A stretch of 64,000 bases of DNA from SIG299 sp964541485 (lineage in GTDB: Bacteria > Bacillota > Clostridia > Lachnospirales > Lachnospiraceae). The DNA is taken from assembly GCA_964541485.1 (NCBI GenBank), contig CAZIQL010000003.1:1-64000 (forward strand), in the 5' to 3' direction. Shown one piece after another: positions 1 through 7,801 of this stretch. The notes under the pieces are model-generated. The model saw only the letters and a program-made list of their open reading frames with translations, was not told the origin of the DNA and ran no database searches. Made by a program: the position numbers and the translations under genes. Every line of letters begins with the position of its first letter. Position 1 is the stretch's first letter.

Positions 1-214
1 CATAGGCAATATCATCCCGTTCCTCCAATACACGCATTCTCCATTCCCAAGGGTCGGTTTCCGAATCTCCCGTGTGCCAGCGAATCGGCCACTCAGGAAT
101 AGGATTCTTCCAATCAAAAGGAATAACCGCGTAGATGCCTTTTGCATTGCCACCACCCATAGAGAATCCGCTTTCCAATAATTTATCACAAAATTCGTTA
201 AAAGAATTTATCAT
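1..214 (-). CDS. AlkZ-related protein, N-terminal part (cut by window edge)
   Basis: This is the first 71 codons of a gene that runs off the left edge. It begins MINSFNEFCDKLLESGFSMG and continues with a Trp-rich stretch (residues about 43-59, with WPIRWHTGD and DPWEWRMRV). The ATG at 214 has a GGAGGA ribosome binding site 5 bases upstream. The WHTGDxETDPWEWR pattern is what I remember from proteins annotated as AlkZ-related (named after a DNA glycosylase family) in Lachnospiraceae; that assignment is from memory. No catalytic residue can be checked in this fragment. Its role is unknown. Confidence 0.6.
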   Translation of the reverse strand, partial: MINSFNEFCDKLLESGFSMGGGNAKGIYAVIPFDWKNPIPEWPIRWHTGDSETDPWEWRMRVLEERDDIAY

Positions 215-236
215 ATTGTCCTCCTTATCTTAACAT

Positions 237-701
237 CTATCTGATTTCAGCCAAACATTTCACAATGTTTCCCGTCATTTTCTCTGACATATTCTTCCCT
301 GACGGAACATGAATGAATACTGCTTTACCTGAAACTCTTTTCAACATATGGAAGTATGCTGCATTGCACAGATATCTCGTTGGAGTCTTTGAAATAAAAC
401 AAGGAATATCATTTGCCGTCAAACATCTGCATACTGCGTCGCAGTCTATCTCGGTCGTCATTTCCATTCCGTTCAGTTCTGCAACACACTCAATCCTAAC
501 CGTCTCCTTTAAACTTGTGTCTAACCCCAACATAATAACAAGATCATAATTCTCCTTGATGCTCATAATATCTTTCTTCAATCCCATAAAGGAATTTGTC
601 AAAAACAACTTCTGTCCTGAAACCTCAGATAATAACTGGTAAGATGCATTATTCTTTCCTTTAAATCCGGTATATAAAATTCCCAATAAATCACCTTCCA
701 T
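237..701 (-). CDS. Short pyroglutamyl-peptidase-I-like protein (peptidase C15 fold)
   Basis: 154 residues, against 200-215 for typical pyrrolidone-carboxylate peptidases, which remove N-terminal pyroglutamate from peptides. The landmarks occur in family order: ILYTGF near residue 8, VIMLGL near 55, an Ile-Glu in RIECVAE (candidate catalytic Glu), a Cys in RYLCNAAYF (candidate nucleophile, usual context TxxCN), and a His in VFIHVPSG (candidate catalytic His). The shortening is mostly between the N-terminal strand and the Glu. The start has no strong ribosome binding site. It is followed by the AlkZ-related gene 23 bp downstream. It could be an active minimal C15 peptidase or a diverged paralogue; similarity is judged by eye. 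Confidence 0.5.
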   Translation of the reverse strand: MEGDLLGILYTGFKGKNNASYQLLSEVSGQKLFLTNSFMGLKKDIMSIKENYDLVIMLGLDTSLKETVRIECVAELNGMEMTTEIDCDAVCRCLTANDIPCFISKTPTRYLCNAAYFHMLKRVSGKAVFIHVPSGKNMSEKMTGNIVKCLAEIR

Positions 702-758
702 TTCATATCATTTTACTTCTCTTGACAAAAACTACTACCAACATCAAGAATTCTTCTC

Positions 759-1228
759 TCAAATACACTTACCGTAATTACTTTCCTCTATCCACTCCAC
801 TGATTCTTTCAGCGCCTTTATTGTTTTTGTCTCCAAAACGCATCTCGCATTAAACTCTTTTGCCAAACTTAAACGCTCCACCAAATCAATCTCACCGTCT
901 CCCAAAGCCAGATGGTTCTTTGGAGGGTTTTCTTTTCCGTCATGAATATGAAAATGTTTCAACTTGTCCTTATGTAAAAGGATAAAGGGCACATCTGTTT
1001 CTTTCGTTGCTTTTGAGTGTCCGATATCCCAAGTCAATACAAAACAATCACTTGCAAGCATGTGTTCTATTGCTCTTTTTTCGTAGTCCTGAAATCCATC
1101 CGTATTCTCAATCGCAATCTTTATTTCAGAATCACCTATCCACGCTTCGCAAGACTTTATTAAATATTGAAATGCAGCTATGTATGTTGTAAAATCCCTT
1201 TCATACATTTGCACCTTCTTATCCGGCA
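759..1228 (-). pseudogene. Sugar-phosphate isomerase/epimerase-like TIM barrel, N-terminal half missing
   Basis: The C-terminal 155 or so residues match the xylose-isomerase-like TIM-barrel family (AP_endonuc_2): a strand with IAIENTDG, then LTWDIGHSKA, then HFHIHDGKE, NHLALGDGEID and CVLETK, which supply the usual Glu/Asp/His metal ligands. Family members are about 250-280 residues; here roughly the first 90-100 are absent. Reading upstream, the frame enters DNA that codes, in another frame, for the start of an AbiEii toxin (see 1219-1365). The gene therefore looks decapitated by a deletion that joined it to abiEii. No convincing start signal precedes it. A truncated protein could be made from an internal ATG at about 1205, but an active barrel is unlikely. 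Confidence 0.7.
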
Positions 1229-1365
1229 ATCGCCTCTGACAAAAGCTCATCCGATTCCATAAACTTAAGCACATCCTCCAAACGACAAACCTTTTCCAAT
1301 GTGTCTCTTACGAACCCTAACTCTTTTGCCATTCTACCGAGTGTCAATCTATCCAATAGCATCAT
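1219..1365 (-). pseudogene. abiEii nucleotidyltransferase toxin remnant (first 48 codons)
   Basis: The frame starting ATG-ATG at 1365, inside the last codons of abiEi, reads MMLLDRLTLGRMAKELG, then FVRDTLEKVCRLEDVL, and stops at 1219 after LLSEAIAG. I recognise this as the N-terminus of AbiEii-type nucleotidyltransferase toxins, in which the next residues would be the LKGGTAIN strand and the catalytic GS/DxD motif. All catalytic parts are gone. The overlapping start with the upstream antitoxin gene is the normal abiE operon arrangement, so the toxin was probably once intact and lost by deletion, leaving an orphan antitoxin. Confidence 0.7.
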
Positions 1366-2113
1366 AATCCACTACCCCTTTATCTATCAGTCCTTTTAAT
1401 GATGGTGGCACATAAAGTTTCCATCGCTCGCAATACACCATATTCTGCGATTCCTTCATCAGATATTTTCTTGCACCAGATGAATGTGCCTCACACTCTG
1501 CAAAAAATTCAGCCGAAAAATGAAATTCCCCTTTTAATTCTTCGAAAATATATCCACACTTTTGATACAAAAATCCATTATCATTTCTGGCAAGACACGC
1601 TAGCACCTTCTGCTCATTCAATCCCGGAACCAACATCATGCATCTTATTACTTCCTCCAGACCTGCTATCTTTTCAAAATCCCGAATGCTATCCACCACT
1701 GTCTGTTCCACAGATGTTATACGCATATTTCCTTGGTGTAGCACCTCTATATTAGGCTTGCGTTCTACTCGACGATACACTACACCATCATATTCAAAAT
1801 CCGAAAATCTCTTATCTGTTGCCACAAAACATTCATAGAACACTTGGCTTCCATAGCCATATACCTCAAAGGCACTATGATGCGTAATACATGCATCAGC
1901 AAACAAATTCGAACCTATCTGATAGCGAGAGAGAACCGGCTGTTTTGTCTCTAAGCTGATTACCACATAAAAATCTCTTTTGACTTTTTCGATAAGACCT
2001 TTCGTCTGATAGTCATAGATAATACTATTTGCGGCCCCTGCTGTTCCCACAATTTCTATCAATTGTTCTCTCGTAAAATAACCCTTTTCCAGCAAATTTT
2101 CATAGTGCTTCAT
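1349..2113 (-). CDS. abiEi: AbiEi-family type IV antitoxin / transcriptional repressor
   Basis: 254 residues from the ATG at 2113, which I prefer over an upstream in-frame ATG at 2146: GAGAGG lies 9 bases before 2113 and family members begin with MKHYENLL. An N-terminal winged helix (residues 1-45, with YFTREQLIEIVG) is followed by the beta-rich region with THHSAFEVYGYGSQVFYECF and RVERKPNIEVLHQGNMRITSVEQTVVD, typical of AbiEi. Known members neutralise the AbiEii nucleotidyltransferase and repress their own operon by binding inverted repeats upstream. Here the partner toxin is reduced to its first codons, so this is probably an orphan antitoxin. Three TTTGTGC/GCACAAA elements upstream are candidate operators. 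Confidence 0.85.
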   Translation of the reverse strand: MKHYENLLEKGYFTREQLIEIVGTAGAANSIIYDYQTKGLIEKVKRDFYVVISLETKQPVLSRYQIGSNLFADACITHHSAFEVYGYGSQVFYECFVATDKRFSDFEYDGVVYRRVERKPNIEVLHQGNMRITSVEQTVVDSIRDFEKIAGLEEVIRCMMLVPGLNEQKVLACLARNDNGFLYQKCGYIFEELKGEFHFSAEFFAECEAHSSGARKYLMKESQNMVYCERWKLYVPPSLKGLIDKGVVDYDAIG

Positions 2114-2164
2114 TTCACAATGCCTCTCATTTTGATTTTTACACATTGTATTTGTTTTTTCCTA

Positions 2165-2237
2165 TACTTTGTGCGTTTTTAGAAATTTATATTTTGATTT
2201 TAGCACAAACTATTGCCTTTTTCAAATACTTTGTGCG
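2165..2237. promoter_or_regulatory. Candidate AbiEi operator repeats
   Basis: An 11-bp word TACTTTGTGCG occurs twice as a direct repeat at 2165-2175 and 2227-2237. An inverted copy of its core, GCACAAA, lies between them at 2203-2209. The cluster sits 50-120 bp upstream of the abiEi start codon. AbiEi proteins are known to bind inverted repeats in their own promoter, so this is a plausible autoregulatory region. Binding itself is inference. Confidence 0.45.
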
Positions 2238-2263
2238 ATTTTCAAAAATATCAAACACTAAAA

Positions 2264-2299
2264 CGGCGGCGAACTATCAAACACACCATTTCACCGCCG
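2264..2299. repeat. GC-rich inverted repeat upstream of abiEi
   Basis: CGGCGGCGAA at 2264-2273 pairs with TTCACCGCCG at 2290-2299, with one G-U pair and a 16-base loop, in otherwise AT-rich DNA. It lies between the abiE promoter region and the terminator of the next gene. It may be an additional terminator or a protein site; tails on both sides are only weakly T-rich. Confidence 0.4.
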
Positions 2300-2330
2300 C
2301 TTTCGAAACTTTAAATTTTTTCGATTTTTG

Positions 2331-2368
2331 AAAAACCCATGCACCTGCTCCTCAGCAAGCACATGGGC
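2331..2368 (-). terminator. Intrinsic terminator of the CBM9-like gene
   Basis: On the minus strand GCCCATG ... CATGGG forms a stem around a loop that can pair further (TGCTTGC/GCAGG region), followed by TTTTT. It lies 30 bp after the stop codon of the gene at 2397-2969. Confidence 0.7.
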
Positions 2369-2396
2369 TTCTACACCATTTTGATGTGAAATTCTT

Positions 2397-2969
2397 CTAC
2401 TTTTCTTTCCTCAATACCAGTTCGCCAAAATACTCCGGTCTGTGAAAATCCGGTTCCGGTACGTCAATTTCCTTCCATACTCCGTAATGGGCAAATTCCG
2501 TTTCATCACCGCACTTATAAAAGTTCGTCCGGATTGTAGCCTCTTCCTTTTCCTCAAAATCCGTGAAATACTTTTTAATCAGAGAAAACGAAACCTCATA
2601 ATCTACGCTCCATTGTTTTGAACCTATCTTTGTTTTTATACCCAAAAGTTCAATGTCTTCTGCCGTCATGGCTCTGTATTCATAGCGGTCCTTACGAAAT
2701 GCCACATTCATGATACCATTTGCATTTACCTCGAAATTAAAATAGTACTCTGAGGTTTCCGGTGAAAAATTCACAAACCACTCCACACAGCTGTCCAGAT
2801 GCACCGGTTGAAAATGCTCGGTCATCACACGCTTTGGATTTTGCTCCTGCACCTCAATATGCATCCTAAAACCCGTTTCCGTTAATTCCGGAAAAAATGC
2901 CACTTTAGGACAATAACCATTGTTGTCCCAAGGATATACCAGGGTTATTTTATGTTTCCCTTGTTCCAT
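2397..2969 (-). CDS. Carbohydrate-binding family 9-like protein
   Basis: 190 residues, no signal peptide. The layout matches CBM9-like proteins found as free-standing cytoplasmic or surface-associated proteins in Firmicutes: an N-terminal strand ITLVYPWDNNG, a central block SCVEWFVNFSP followed by YYFNFEVNANG, and the diagnostic C-terminal segment with W-K-E-I-x-x-P-x-P-D-F-H-R-P-E-Y-F-G near residue 165. In xylanases this fold binds reducing ends of xylan or cellulose; here no enzyme is fused, so the ligand is unknown. It is transcribed alone, with its own terminator downstream. The family is recognised with fair confidence; the role is not. Confidence 0.75.
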   Translation of the reverse strand: MEQGKHKITLVYPWDNNGYCPKVAFFPELTETGFRMHIEVQEQNPKRVMTEHFQPVHLDSCVEWFVNFSPETSEYYFNFEVNANGIMNVAFRKDRYEYRAMTAEDIELLGIKTKIGSKQWSVDYEVSFSLIKKYFTDFEEKEEATIRTNFYKCGDETEFAHYGVWKEIDVPEPDFHRPEYFGELVLRKEK

Positions 2970-3035
2970 CTCTTACTCCTTTCTGTCTTCCTTTCCTCTA
3001 AAACTATCTTCTCCGTACCTTCTCTCTTACATAAA

Positions 3036-3076
3036 AGGCTGATATAAACAAATTATATTATTGCTTATACCAGCCT
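3036..3076 (-). terminator. Intrinsic terminator after the chemotaxis receptor
   Basis: Minus strand AGGCTGGTATAA and TTTATATCAGCCT form an imperfect stem with an AT-rich loop, followed by TTTATG. It begins 9 bp downstream of the receptor stop codon. Confidence 0.55.
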
Positions 3077-3084
3077 CTCCTCAC

Positions 3085-4590
3085 TTATTCCGCTATATAC
3101 TTATCCATCTCATGGGAAACATTCATAATTTCCTCTAAGATTTCTTTTGCTGTAGTTGCGTTCTTCAAATTGCTTTCTGTCATTTCCGCTGACTGCTGTG
3201 CCGAAGCTGTTACTTCTTCCGTTGCCGCAGAAAGATTGGTAATATCATTTACAATTTCGGTATTAGCCACCTTCAAATCCGCCAGTACCCTTTCGATTTC
3301 AGCAATATCCTTTGATAACTGTATTACATTTGCATTGACTTCCTCAAATTCTGCTGCCACCTCAGCAACCATCTCTTTCTGTGTATTACCGATACGCAGA
3401 GACTGTTCAATCGCTCTTCCTGTCTCCTCCGTATTCTCTGTCAGGTTCCCGAGAATCTGTGCAATATTTTCTGTTTCCTGCCTGGTCTTTGCGGAAAGCT
3501 CACGAATCTGGTCTGCAACCACCGCAAACCCACGTCCTGCTTCTCCGGCACGTGCACTCTCAATGGAAGCGTTCAATGCAAGTAAATTCGTCTGGTTTGA
3601 AATAGCAAAAATAGTCTCTGTGATTTTTCTCACGTTTTCTACATTCTGCTGTAAATGCTTCATGGCTTCTGCCACAGCATCGTTGGTCTCTGTCAGCTCA
3701 TCCGCTTCTGTGCGCAGACGCTGGATTTTGTTTACACTTTCCTCATTCAGCTCTGCCGAACGGTTGGCTGCCTTTACCATACCCTCTGCACGAAGCACTG
3801 TTTCCTCCAGATTCTCCTGGATATTATGCGTCATCGTGCTCTGATTCTGGATGCTTTCTGCCGTAGCTGACGTACTGCAACTGATATCGTTTACAGCTTG
3901 GCTCACGGTCTCTGCCGAAGCCTGCAATTCATTTACAATGTCCATCGCTTCATTGGTGCCTGTTCTGACACGTTCTGCAATGTGAAGTACATCCTCCATC
4001 ATTGCTTTCTGGTTTTCTGCCTCATACTGTACCTTTCCGAGGGAATCCGCATTAAATTCCTTACCAACCTTTGTCAGATAATAAGCCAGAAACATCAATA
4101 CAGAAACTGCAAGACCTGCCACGATATTTGGTGTAAAGTTATCCACGTCATAGTTGTGCCATACAAACTGACGAAGCAGCGTAACAACAATATTCTCTAT
4201 CGAAACAATCACTGCCGCTCTCATTGCAAACTTCGTATCAAAGAAAAGGATACATCCAAGTAAAGGCATTGCCGCCAGAAAACGCATATAGTAATCCTGG
4301 AATGCATAAATCAACATCGCCGTCACAATTGCAATACCAATCAGCATGTAATAACGCAGATACTCACTACCTCTGTCTTTTTTCAATGCAAGGAAACCTG
4401 CAACCACAGTCGCCACCATAACAACAAGCATGCTGATTGTGTAAAGAGGTGTCTGGTTTCCTATCTGAAACGATACAAACACAATGATGTAACTTAGCAC
4501 ATACAAAATCAAGGTACTGATACACAAAAAACTGTTTACTTTTCTTCTCTGCTCCGCCGGATCAGCATATAAAAACTTCTTCTCTTCCAT
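3085..4590 (-). CDS. Methyl-accepting chemotaxis protein, polytopic membrane type
   Basis: 501 residues. Instead of the common two TMs around a periplasmic sensor, the N-terminal 175 residues hold about six hydrophobic segments (roughly 21-44, 50-68, 78-96, 103-118, 121-139, 154-173), so sensing is probably within or near the membrane. Residues 190-500 are the coiled-coil signalling region. The hairpin tip signature is at about 329-369 (SNQTNLLALNASIESARAGE followed by AGRGFAVVADQIRELS), which binds CheA/CheW. No linker HAMP motif is obvious. It lies 28 bp downstream of a membrane-anchored DUF2817 peptidase and may be cotranscribed with it. The ligand is unknown. Confidence 0.9.
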   Translation of the reverse strand: MEEKKFLYADPAEQRRKVNSFLCISTLILYVLSYIIVFVSFQIGNQTPLYTISMLVVMVATVVAGFLALKKDRGSEYLRYYMLIGIAIVTAMLIYAFQDYYMRFLAAMPLLGCILFFDTKFAMRAAVIVSIENIVVTLLRQFVWHNYDVDNFTPNIVAGLAVSVLMFLAYYLTKVGKEFNADSLGKVQYEAENQKAMMEDVLHIAERVRTGTNEAMDIVNELQASAETVSQAVNDISCSTSATAESIQNQSTMTHNIQENLEETVLRAEGMVKAANRSAELNEESVNKIQRLRTEADELTETNDAVAEAMKHLQQNVENVRKITETIFAISNQTNLLALNASIESARAGEAGRGFAVVADQIRELSAKTRQETENIAQILGNLTENTEETGRAIEQSLRIGNTQKEMVAEVAAEFEEVNANVIQLSKDIAEIERVLADLKVANTEIVNDITNLSAATEEVTASAQQSAEMTESNLKNATTAKEILEEIMNVSHEMDKYIAE

Positions 4591-4617
4591 TGTTTCCTCC
4601 TATGCACTCAATTGCTG

Positions 4618-5868
4618 CTATTCCTGAATTAACTTTACTGCAAATACTCCCTTACATGCCTCTACAAAGTCTGTCACCGTCTTTTCTCTCCACTTTGTTT
4701 CTGTCGGATAGAACAACTCCTGATAACGTTCCTTGATAACCTTGTTTGTAGTAGCATTCTTTGACGGATACCAATGGTTCTGATTCTCTTCTATTGTATA
4801 CTTCATGGAAATTACCGAATCCCAGAAGCCATCACCGATAGTTCCGAACTCAAAACAGGTAGAAAACAGTGTATTCTCTGTTCCAAGCTTTTCCCACAGG
4901 CGGTAATAGAAGTCTGTAGTATCTCCGGTTGTCGCATAAAATTCTTCCGAATCAATCGCAATGACATTATCATAATCAAATGCCGCCATCGTCTCCGCCT
5001 CTGTCATTGTCTCAAAAACAGAATTAAAAATAACCATGCGGTAACGCGCACCATAACCGGAATGGATATCAATATGCACGATATTCTCATATTCACTGGT
5101 CAGTGTCTTTTCAAAGACATCCTTTACATAAACGGTAGAAGCTTCGTCTCCAAGTCCTCCGTAATACACACCCTCCGGATATTCATACTGTCCACCGAGC
5201 AAAGCATTGGTAATCGCATCCACACCGTTTCCGATTAACGTCGTAATCATGGAACCATAAAAGCCTGCTTCATGCCAGAAGATATTACCCATCGTCTTTT
5301 TCGGACCAAGGAATTCATCCACCTTCGGATAATCCTTATTTACGGTTAAATCAAAGGTCTCCCAGTCGAGAATAAAATTACGGTTCAAATCAACGTTATT
5401 CTCATTATATCTGCGATGGTACTTCATACCGTACGGATTGACATTGGCAATGACCAATACTCCGGTCGTATCCTTATCAAGCTCCGGATAAAGCTCTTCC
5501 CAGAATACATCTAACATAACCGAACCGATATACCCTTCAATTCCATGTACACCTGTGGTCAGCACAATCAGGTTTTTCTGTTCCTCTTTACTTGCAATGT
5601 AAAGAGTATCAATATACAACCCGTCTTCTTCATCAATCGGATGGCTGTAAACCTCCACGGTATATCCATCTGCCTCCAGCTCTTCCACCGTGTCAAACAG
5701 ATGGGCTCTTACCTCATCATACTCATTAAAGAACACTTCACTATACGCATAATTTTCCTCTACTTTTTCCTGCTTATCCACAGCAAGAATAATCTGTGGT
5801 GCAAGCAGAGTTACCAGAATCAATACCATAAGAATGCTTCCTGCAATGATTAACAGTTTCTTTTTCAT
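4618..5868 (-). CDS. Membrane-anchored M14-like zinc carboxypeptidase (DUF2817 type)
   Basis: 416 residues. An uncleaved signal anchor (residues 5-28) precedes an extracellular M14-type fold. Candidate zinc ligands are H108 and E111 in TGVHGIEGY and a His in HIDIHSGYG (265-273). The substrate pocket motif is near 151-165 (HRRYNENNVDLNRNF), and a candidate catalytic Glu lies in FEFGTIG near 345. M14 relatives remove C-terminal residues from peptides, including peptidoglycan stem peptides; DUF2817 members are less well defined. It starts 41 bp after pyrD and is followed 28 bp later by the chemotaxis receptor. A link between extracellular peptide cleavage and taxis is a guess from position only. 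Confidence 0.75.
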   Translation of the reverse strand: MKKKLLIIAGSILMVLILVTLLAPQIILAVDKQEKVEENYAYSEVFFNEYDEVRAHLFDTVEELEADGYTVEVYSHPIDEEDGLYIDTLYIASKEEQKNLIVLTTGVHGIEGYIGSVMLDVFWEELYPELDKDTTGVLVIANVNPYGMKYHRRYNENNVDLNRNFILDWETFDLTVNKDYPKVDEFLGPKKTMGNIFWHEAGFYGSMITTLIGNGVDAITNALLGGQYEYPEGVYYGGLGDEASTVYVKDVFEKTLTSEYENIVHIDIHSGYGARYRMVIFNSVFETMTEAETMAAFDYDNVIAIDSEEFYATTGDTTDFYYRLWEKLGTENTLFSTCFEFGTIGDGFWDSVISMKYTIEENQNHWYPSKNATTNKVIKERYQELFYPTETKWREKTVTDFVEACKGVFAVKLIQE

Positions 5869-5909
5869 TTCACTGCCCTTCCCTTTTCCTTTGTTCTTTT
5901 TCCTCTTTT

Positions 5910-6812
5910 TTATTTCACGCAGCCGATTAACTCGTTAATATCTGCTACGTTATATTTCTTCATGTAATTTTCAATGCCTTCCACTACCTCAAGTGTAGCA
6001 TAAGGATTGTAGAAATTTGCTGTACCAACAGACACCATAGTCGCACCTGCCATAATAAATTCCAGTGCATCCTCTGCCGTTGCGATACCGCCCATACCAA
6101 CAAGAGGCACCTTAACTGCATTTGCCACCTGGTAAACCATACGCACCGCAATCGGCTTCACCGCAGGACCGGACATCCCACCGGTTTTATTCGCAATTGC
6201 AAACGCACGTCGGTTGATATCAATCTTCATACCGGTCAGCGTGTTAATGAGAGACAGTGCATCCGCGCCACCTGCCTCTGCCGCACGTGCCATCTCCGTA
6301 ATATCTGTCACGTTCGGACTTAATTTCATCATCACAGGCTGCTTTGCAATTTTCTTAATCTGTGATGTAATGTGCTCTACCTGTTTTGGATCCTGACCAA
6401 ACGCGATACCGCCGTGCTTTACGTTCGGGCAGGAGATGTTAATCTCCAGTAAATCCACCGGCTGGTCGGCAAGTCTTTCTACCACCTCACAGTAATCCTG
6501 CTCAGACCTGCCACACACATTCACAATAATCTTTGTATCAAACTGCTTTAAATAAGGGATATCCCTGTTTACAAACACATCAATACCCGGATTCTGCAAA
6601 CCGATGGCATTTAACATACCACCGTAAACTTCCGCAATACGAGGTGTCGGATTTCCTTCCCACGGGATGTTTGCCACACCCTTTGTGGTTACCGCACCCA
6701 GGCGGTTCAAATCTACAAATTCACCATATTCCATACCGGAGCCAAACGTACCGGACGCTGTGGTCACCGGATTCTTAAACTCAATTCCTGCTATCTTTAC
6801 CTTTGTATTCAT
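5910..6812 (-). CDS. pyrD: Dihydroorotate dehydrogenase B, catalytic subunit
   Basis: 300 residues, normal for PyrDB (class 1B). The enzyme oxidises dihydroorotate to orotate in pyrimidine synthesis using FMN, with electrons leaving through PyrK to NAD. Visible marks are the N-terminal NPVTTASGTFG, the catalytic-loop ISCPNVKHGG with the base Cys, KLSPNVTDI, and the FMN phosphate loop GMGGIATAEDALEF followed by MAGATMVSVGTA. It begins 13 bp after pyrK, so the two are cotranscribed. No other pyr genes are in the window. Confidence 0.97.
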   Translation of the reverse strand: MNTKVKIAGIEFKNPVTTASGTFGSGMEYGEFVDLNRLGAVTTKGVANIPWEGNPTPRIAEVYGGMLNAIGLQNPGIDVFVNRDIPYLKQFDTKIIVNVCGRSEQDYCEVVERLADQPVDLLEINISCPNVKHGGIAFGQDPKQVEHITSQIKKIAKQPVMMKLSPNVTDITEMARAAEAGGADALSLINTLTGMKIDINRRAFAIANKTGGMSGPAVKPIAVRMVYQVANAVKVPLVGMGGIATAEDALEFIMAGATMVSVGTANFYNPYATLEVVEGIENYMKKYNVADINELIGCVK

Positions 6813-6825
6813 GAAAGTCCCCTCC

Positions 6826-7611
6826 CTACAGCTCTACATCCTGTGCGTGGAACACCGGACCGTCTTTACAAATTCTTGCGTTATTTACATTGGAATGATG
6901 ATCCTTTTCCTTTGTCTTACATACGCAGGCAAGACACGCACCGATACCGCACGCCATCTTTTCCTCCAGAGAAATCTGCGCCGGAATACCTGCCTCTTTG
7001 GCAAATGCCTTTACTCCACGAAGCATCGGAGTCGGTCCGCAGGAATATACCGTGTCCGCAGTCAGCCCCTTTGCCTTAATGGCATCAATGACATTGCCCT
7101 TGACACCGACACTGCCGTCTTCGGTAGCAATCACAACCTCTGCCACCTCTTCAAACTCTTTTGCAAGGAAATTCTTTGCATCACGGTAACCAAGCACTGC
7201 AATGACCTTTTTCCCTTCGGCATGAAGTTTCTTAGCAAGACCCAACATCGGAGGAATACCGATACCGCCGCCAATCACCATGGCAACCTTGTCTTCTGTA
7301 TCAAAAAAGCCGTTACCTAAGGGGCCAAGTACTTCAATCGTATCTCCTGCTTTCAGCGCGGAAATCTGTCTGGTACCCTCGCCTGCAATACGGAATACCA
7401 TACGAATGGTCCCTGCTTCATTGTCAATGCCACAGATACTGATTGGCCTTGGCAGAAGTCTTGACTCATCCTCTAAATATAACGAAAGAAACTGTCCGGC
7501 TTTTGCCGACATTGCCATTTCCTTTTCTTCAATTACTAAGTCATAAATTGCTTCTTCGATTTGATCCATGCGCACAATCGGCACACGTACTTTTTTCTTT
7601 GTGTTTTCCAT
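6826..7611 (-). CDS. pyrK: Dihydroorotate dehydrogenase B, electron-transfer subunit
   Basis: 261 residues from the ATG at 7611, which has GGAGG 6 bases upstream; an in-frame ATG at 7644 lacks this. PyrK carries FAD and a [2Fe-2S] cluster and passes electrons from PyrD to NAD. The FAD-binding RPISICG is near residue 61, the NAD-binding GGGIGIPPMLGLA near 115, and the C-terminal cluster ligands are in KMACGIGACLACVCK plus a later Cys in ARICKDGPVF. It sits directly upstream of pyrD and downstream of the terminator of the hydrogenase operon. Confidence 0.97.
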   Translation of the reverse strand: MENTKKKVRVPIVRMDQIEEAIYDLVIEEKEMAMSAKAGQFLSLYLEDESRLLPRPISICGIDNEAGTIRMVFRIAGEGTRQISALKAGDTIEVLGPLGNGFFDTEDKVAMVIGGGIGIPPMLGLAKKLHAEGKKVIAVLGYRDAKNFLAKEFEEVAEVVIATEDGSVGVKGNVIDAIKAKGLTADTVYSCGPTPMLRGVKAFAKEAGIPAQISLEEKMACGIGACLACVCKTKEKDHHSNVNNARICKDGPVFHAQDVEL

Positions 7612-7741
7612 TATGTCCTCCGCTTCTGACCGGATGCATTCCATGCCTTTCCGTATCTGTTTTTTGAGAAATCATACTATCTTTATCATTTTAAATGATA
7701 GCACGCAAAATGGCAAGCATAGAAAAAGAGAACTTCCGCGC

Positions 7742-7780
7742 AAAAAGAGAGCTTTCACGAAAATCCGCAAAAGCTCTCTG
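7742..7780 (-). terminator. Terminator of the adhE-hydrogenase operon
   Basis: Minus strand AGAGAGCTTT and AAAGCTCTCT form a 10-bp perfect stem with a 14-base loop, followed by TTTTT. It lies about 20 bp after the stop of the last hydrogenase gene. Confidence 0.85.
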
Positions 7781-7801
7781 ATAAATCAATCTGAAATTGT
7801 A

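Noticed and set aside
3170..3844. 224-codon plus-strand frame opposite the chemotaxis receptor
   Set aside because: It is the complement of the Ala/Ser/Glu-rich signalling helix and has biased, repetitive composition; no signals.
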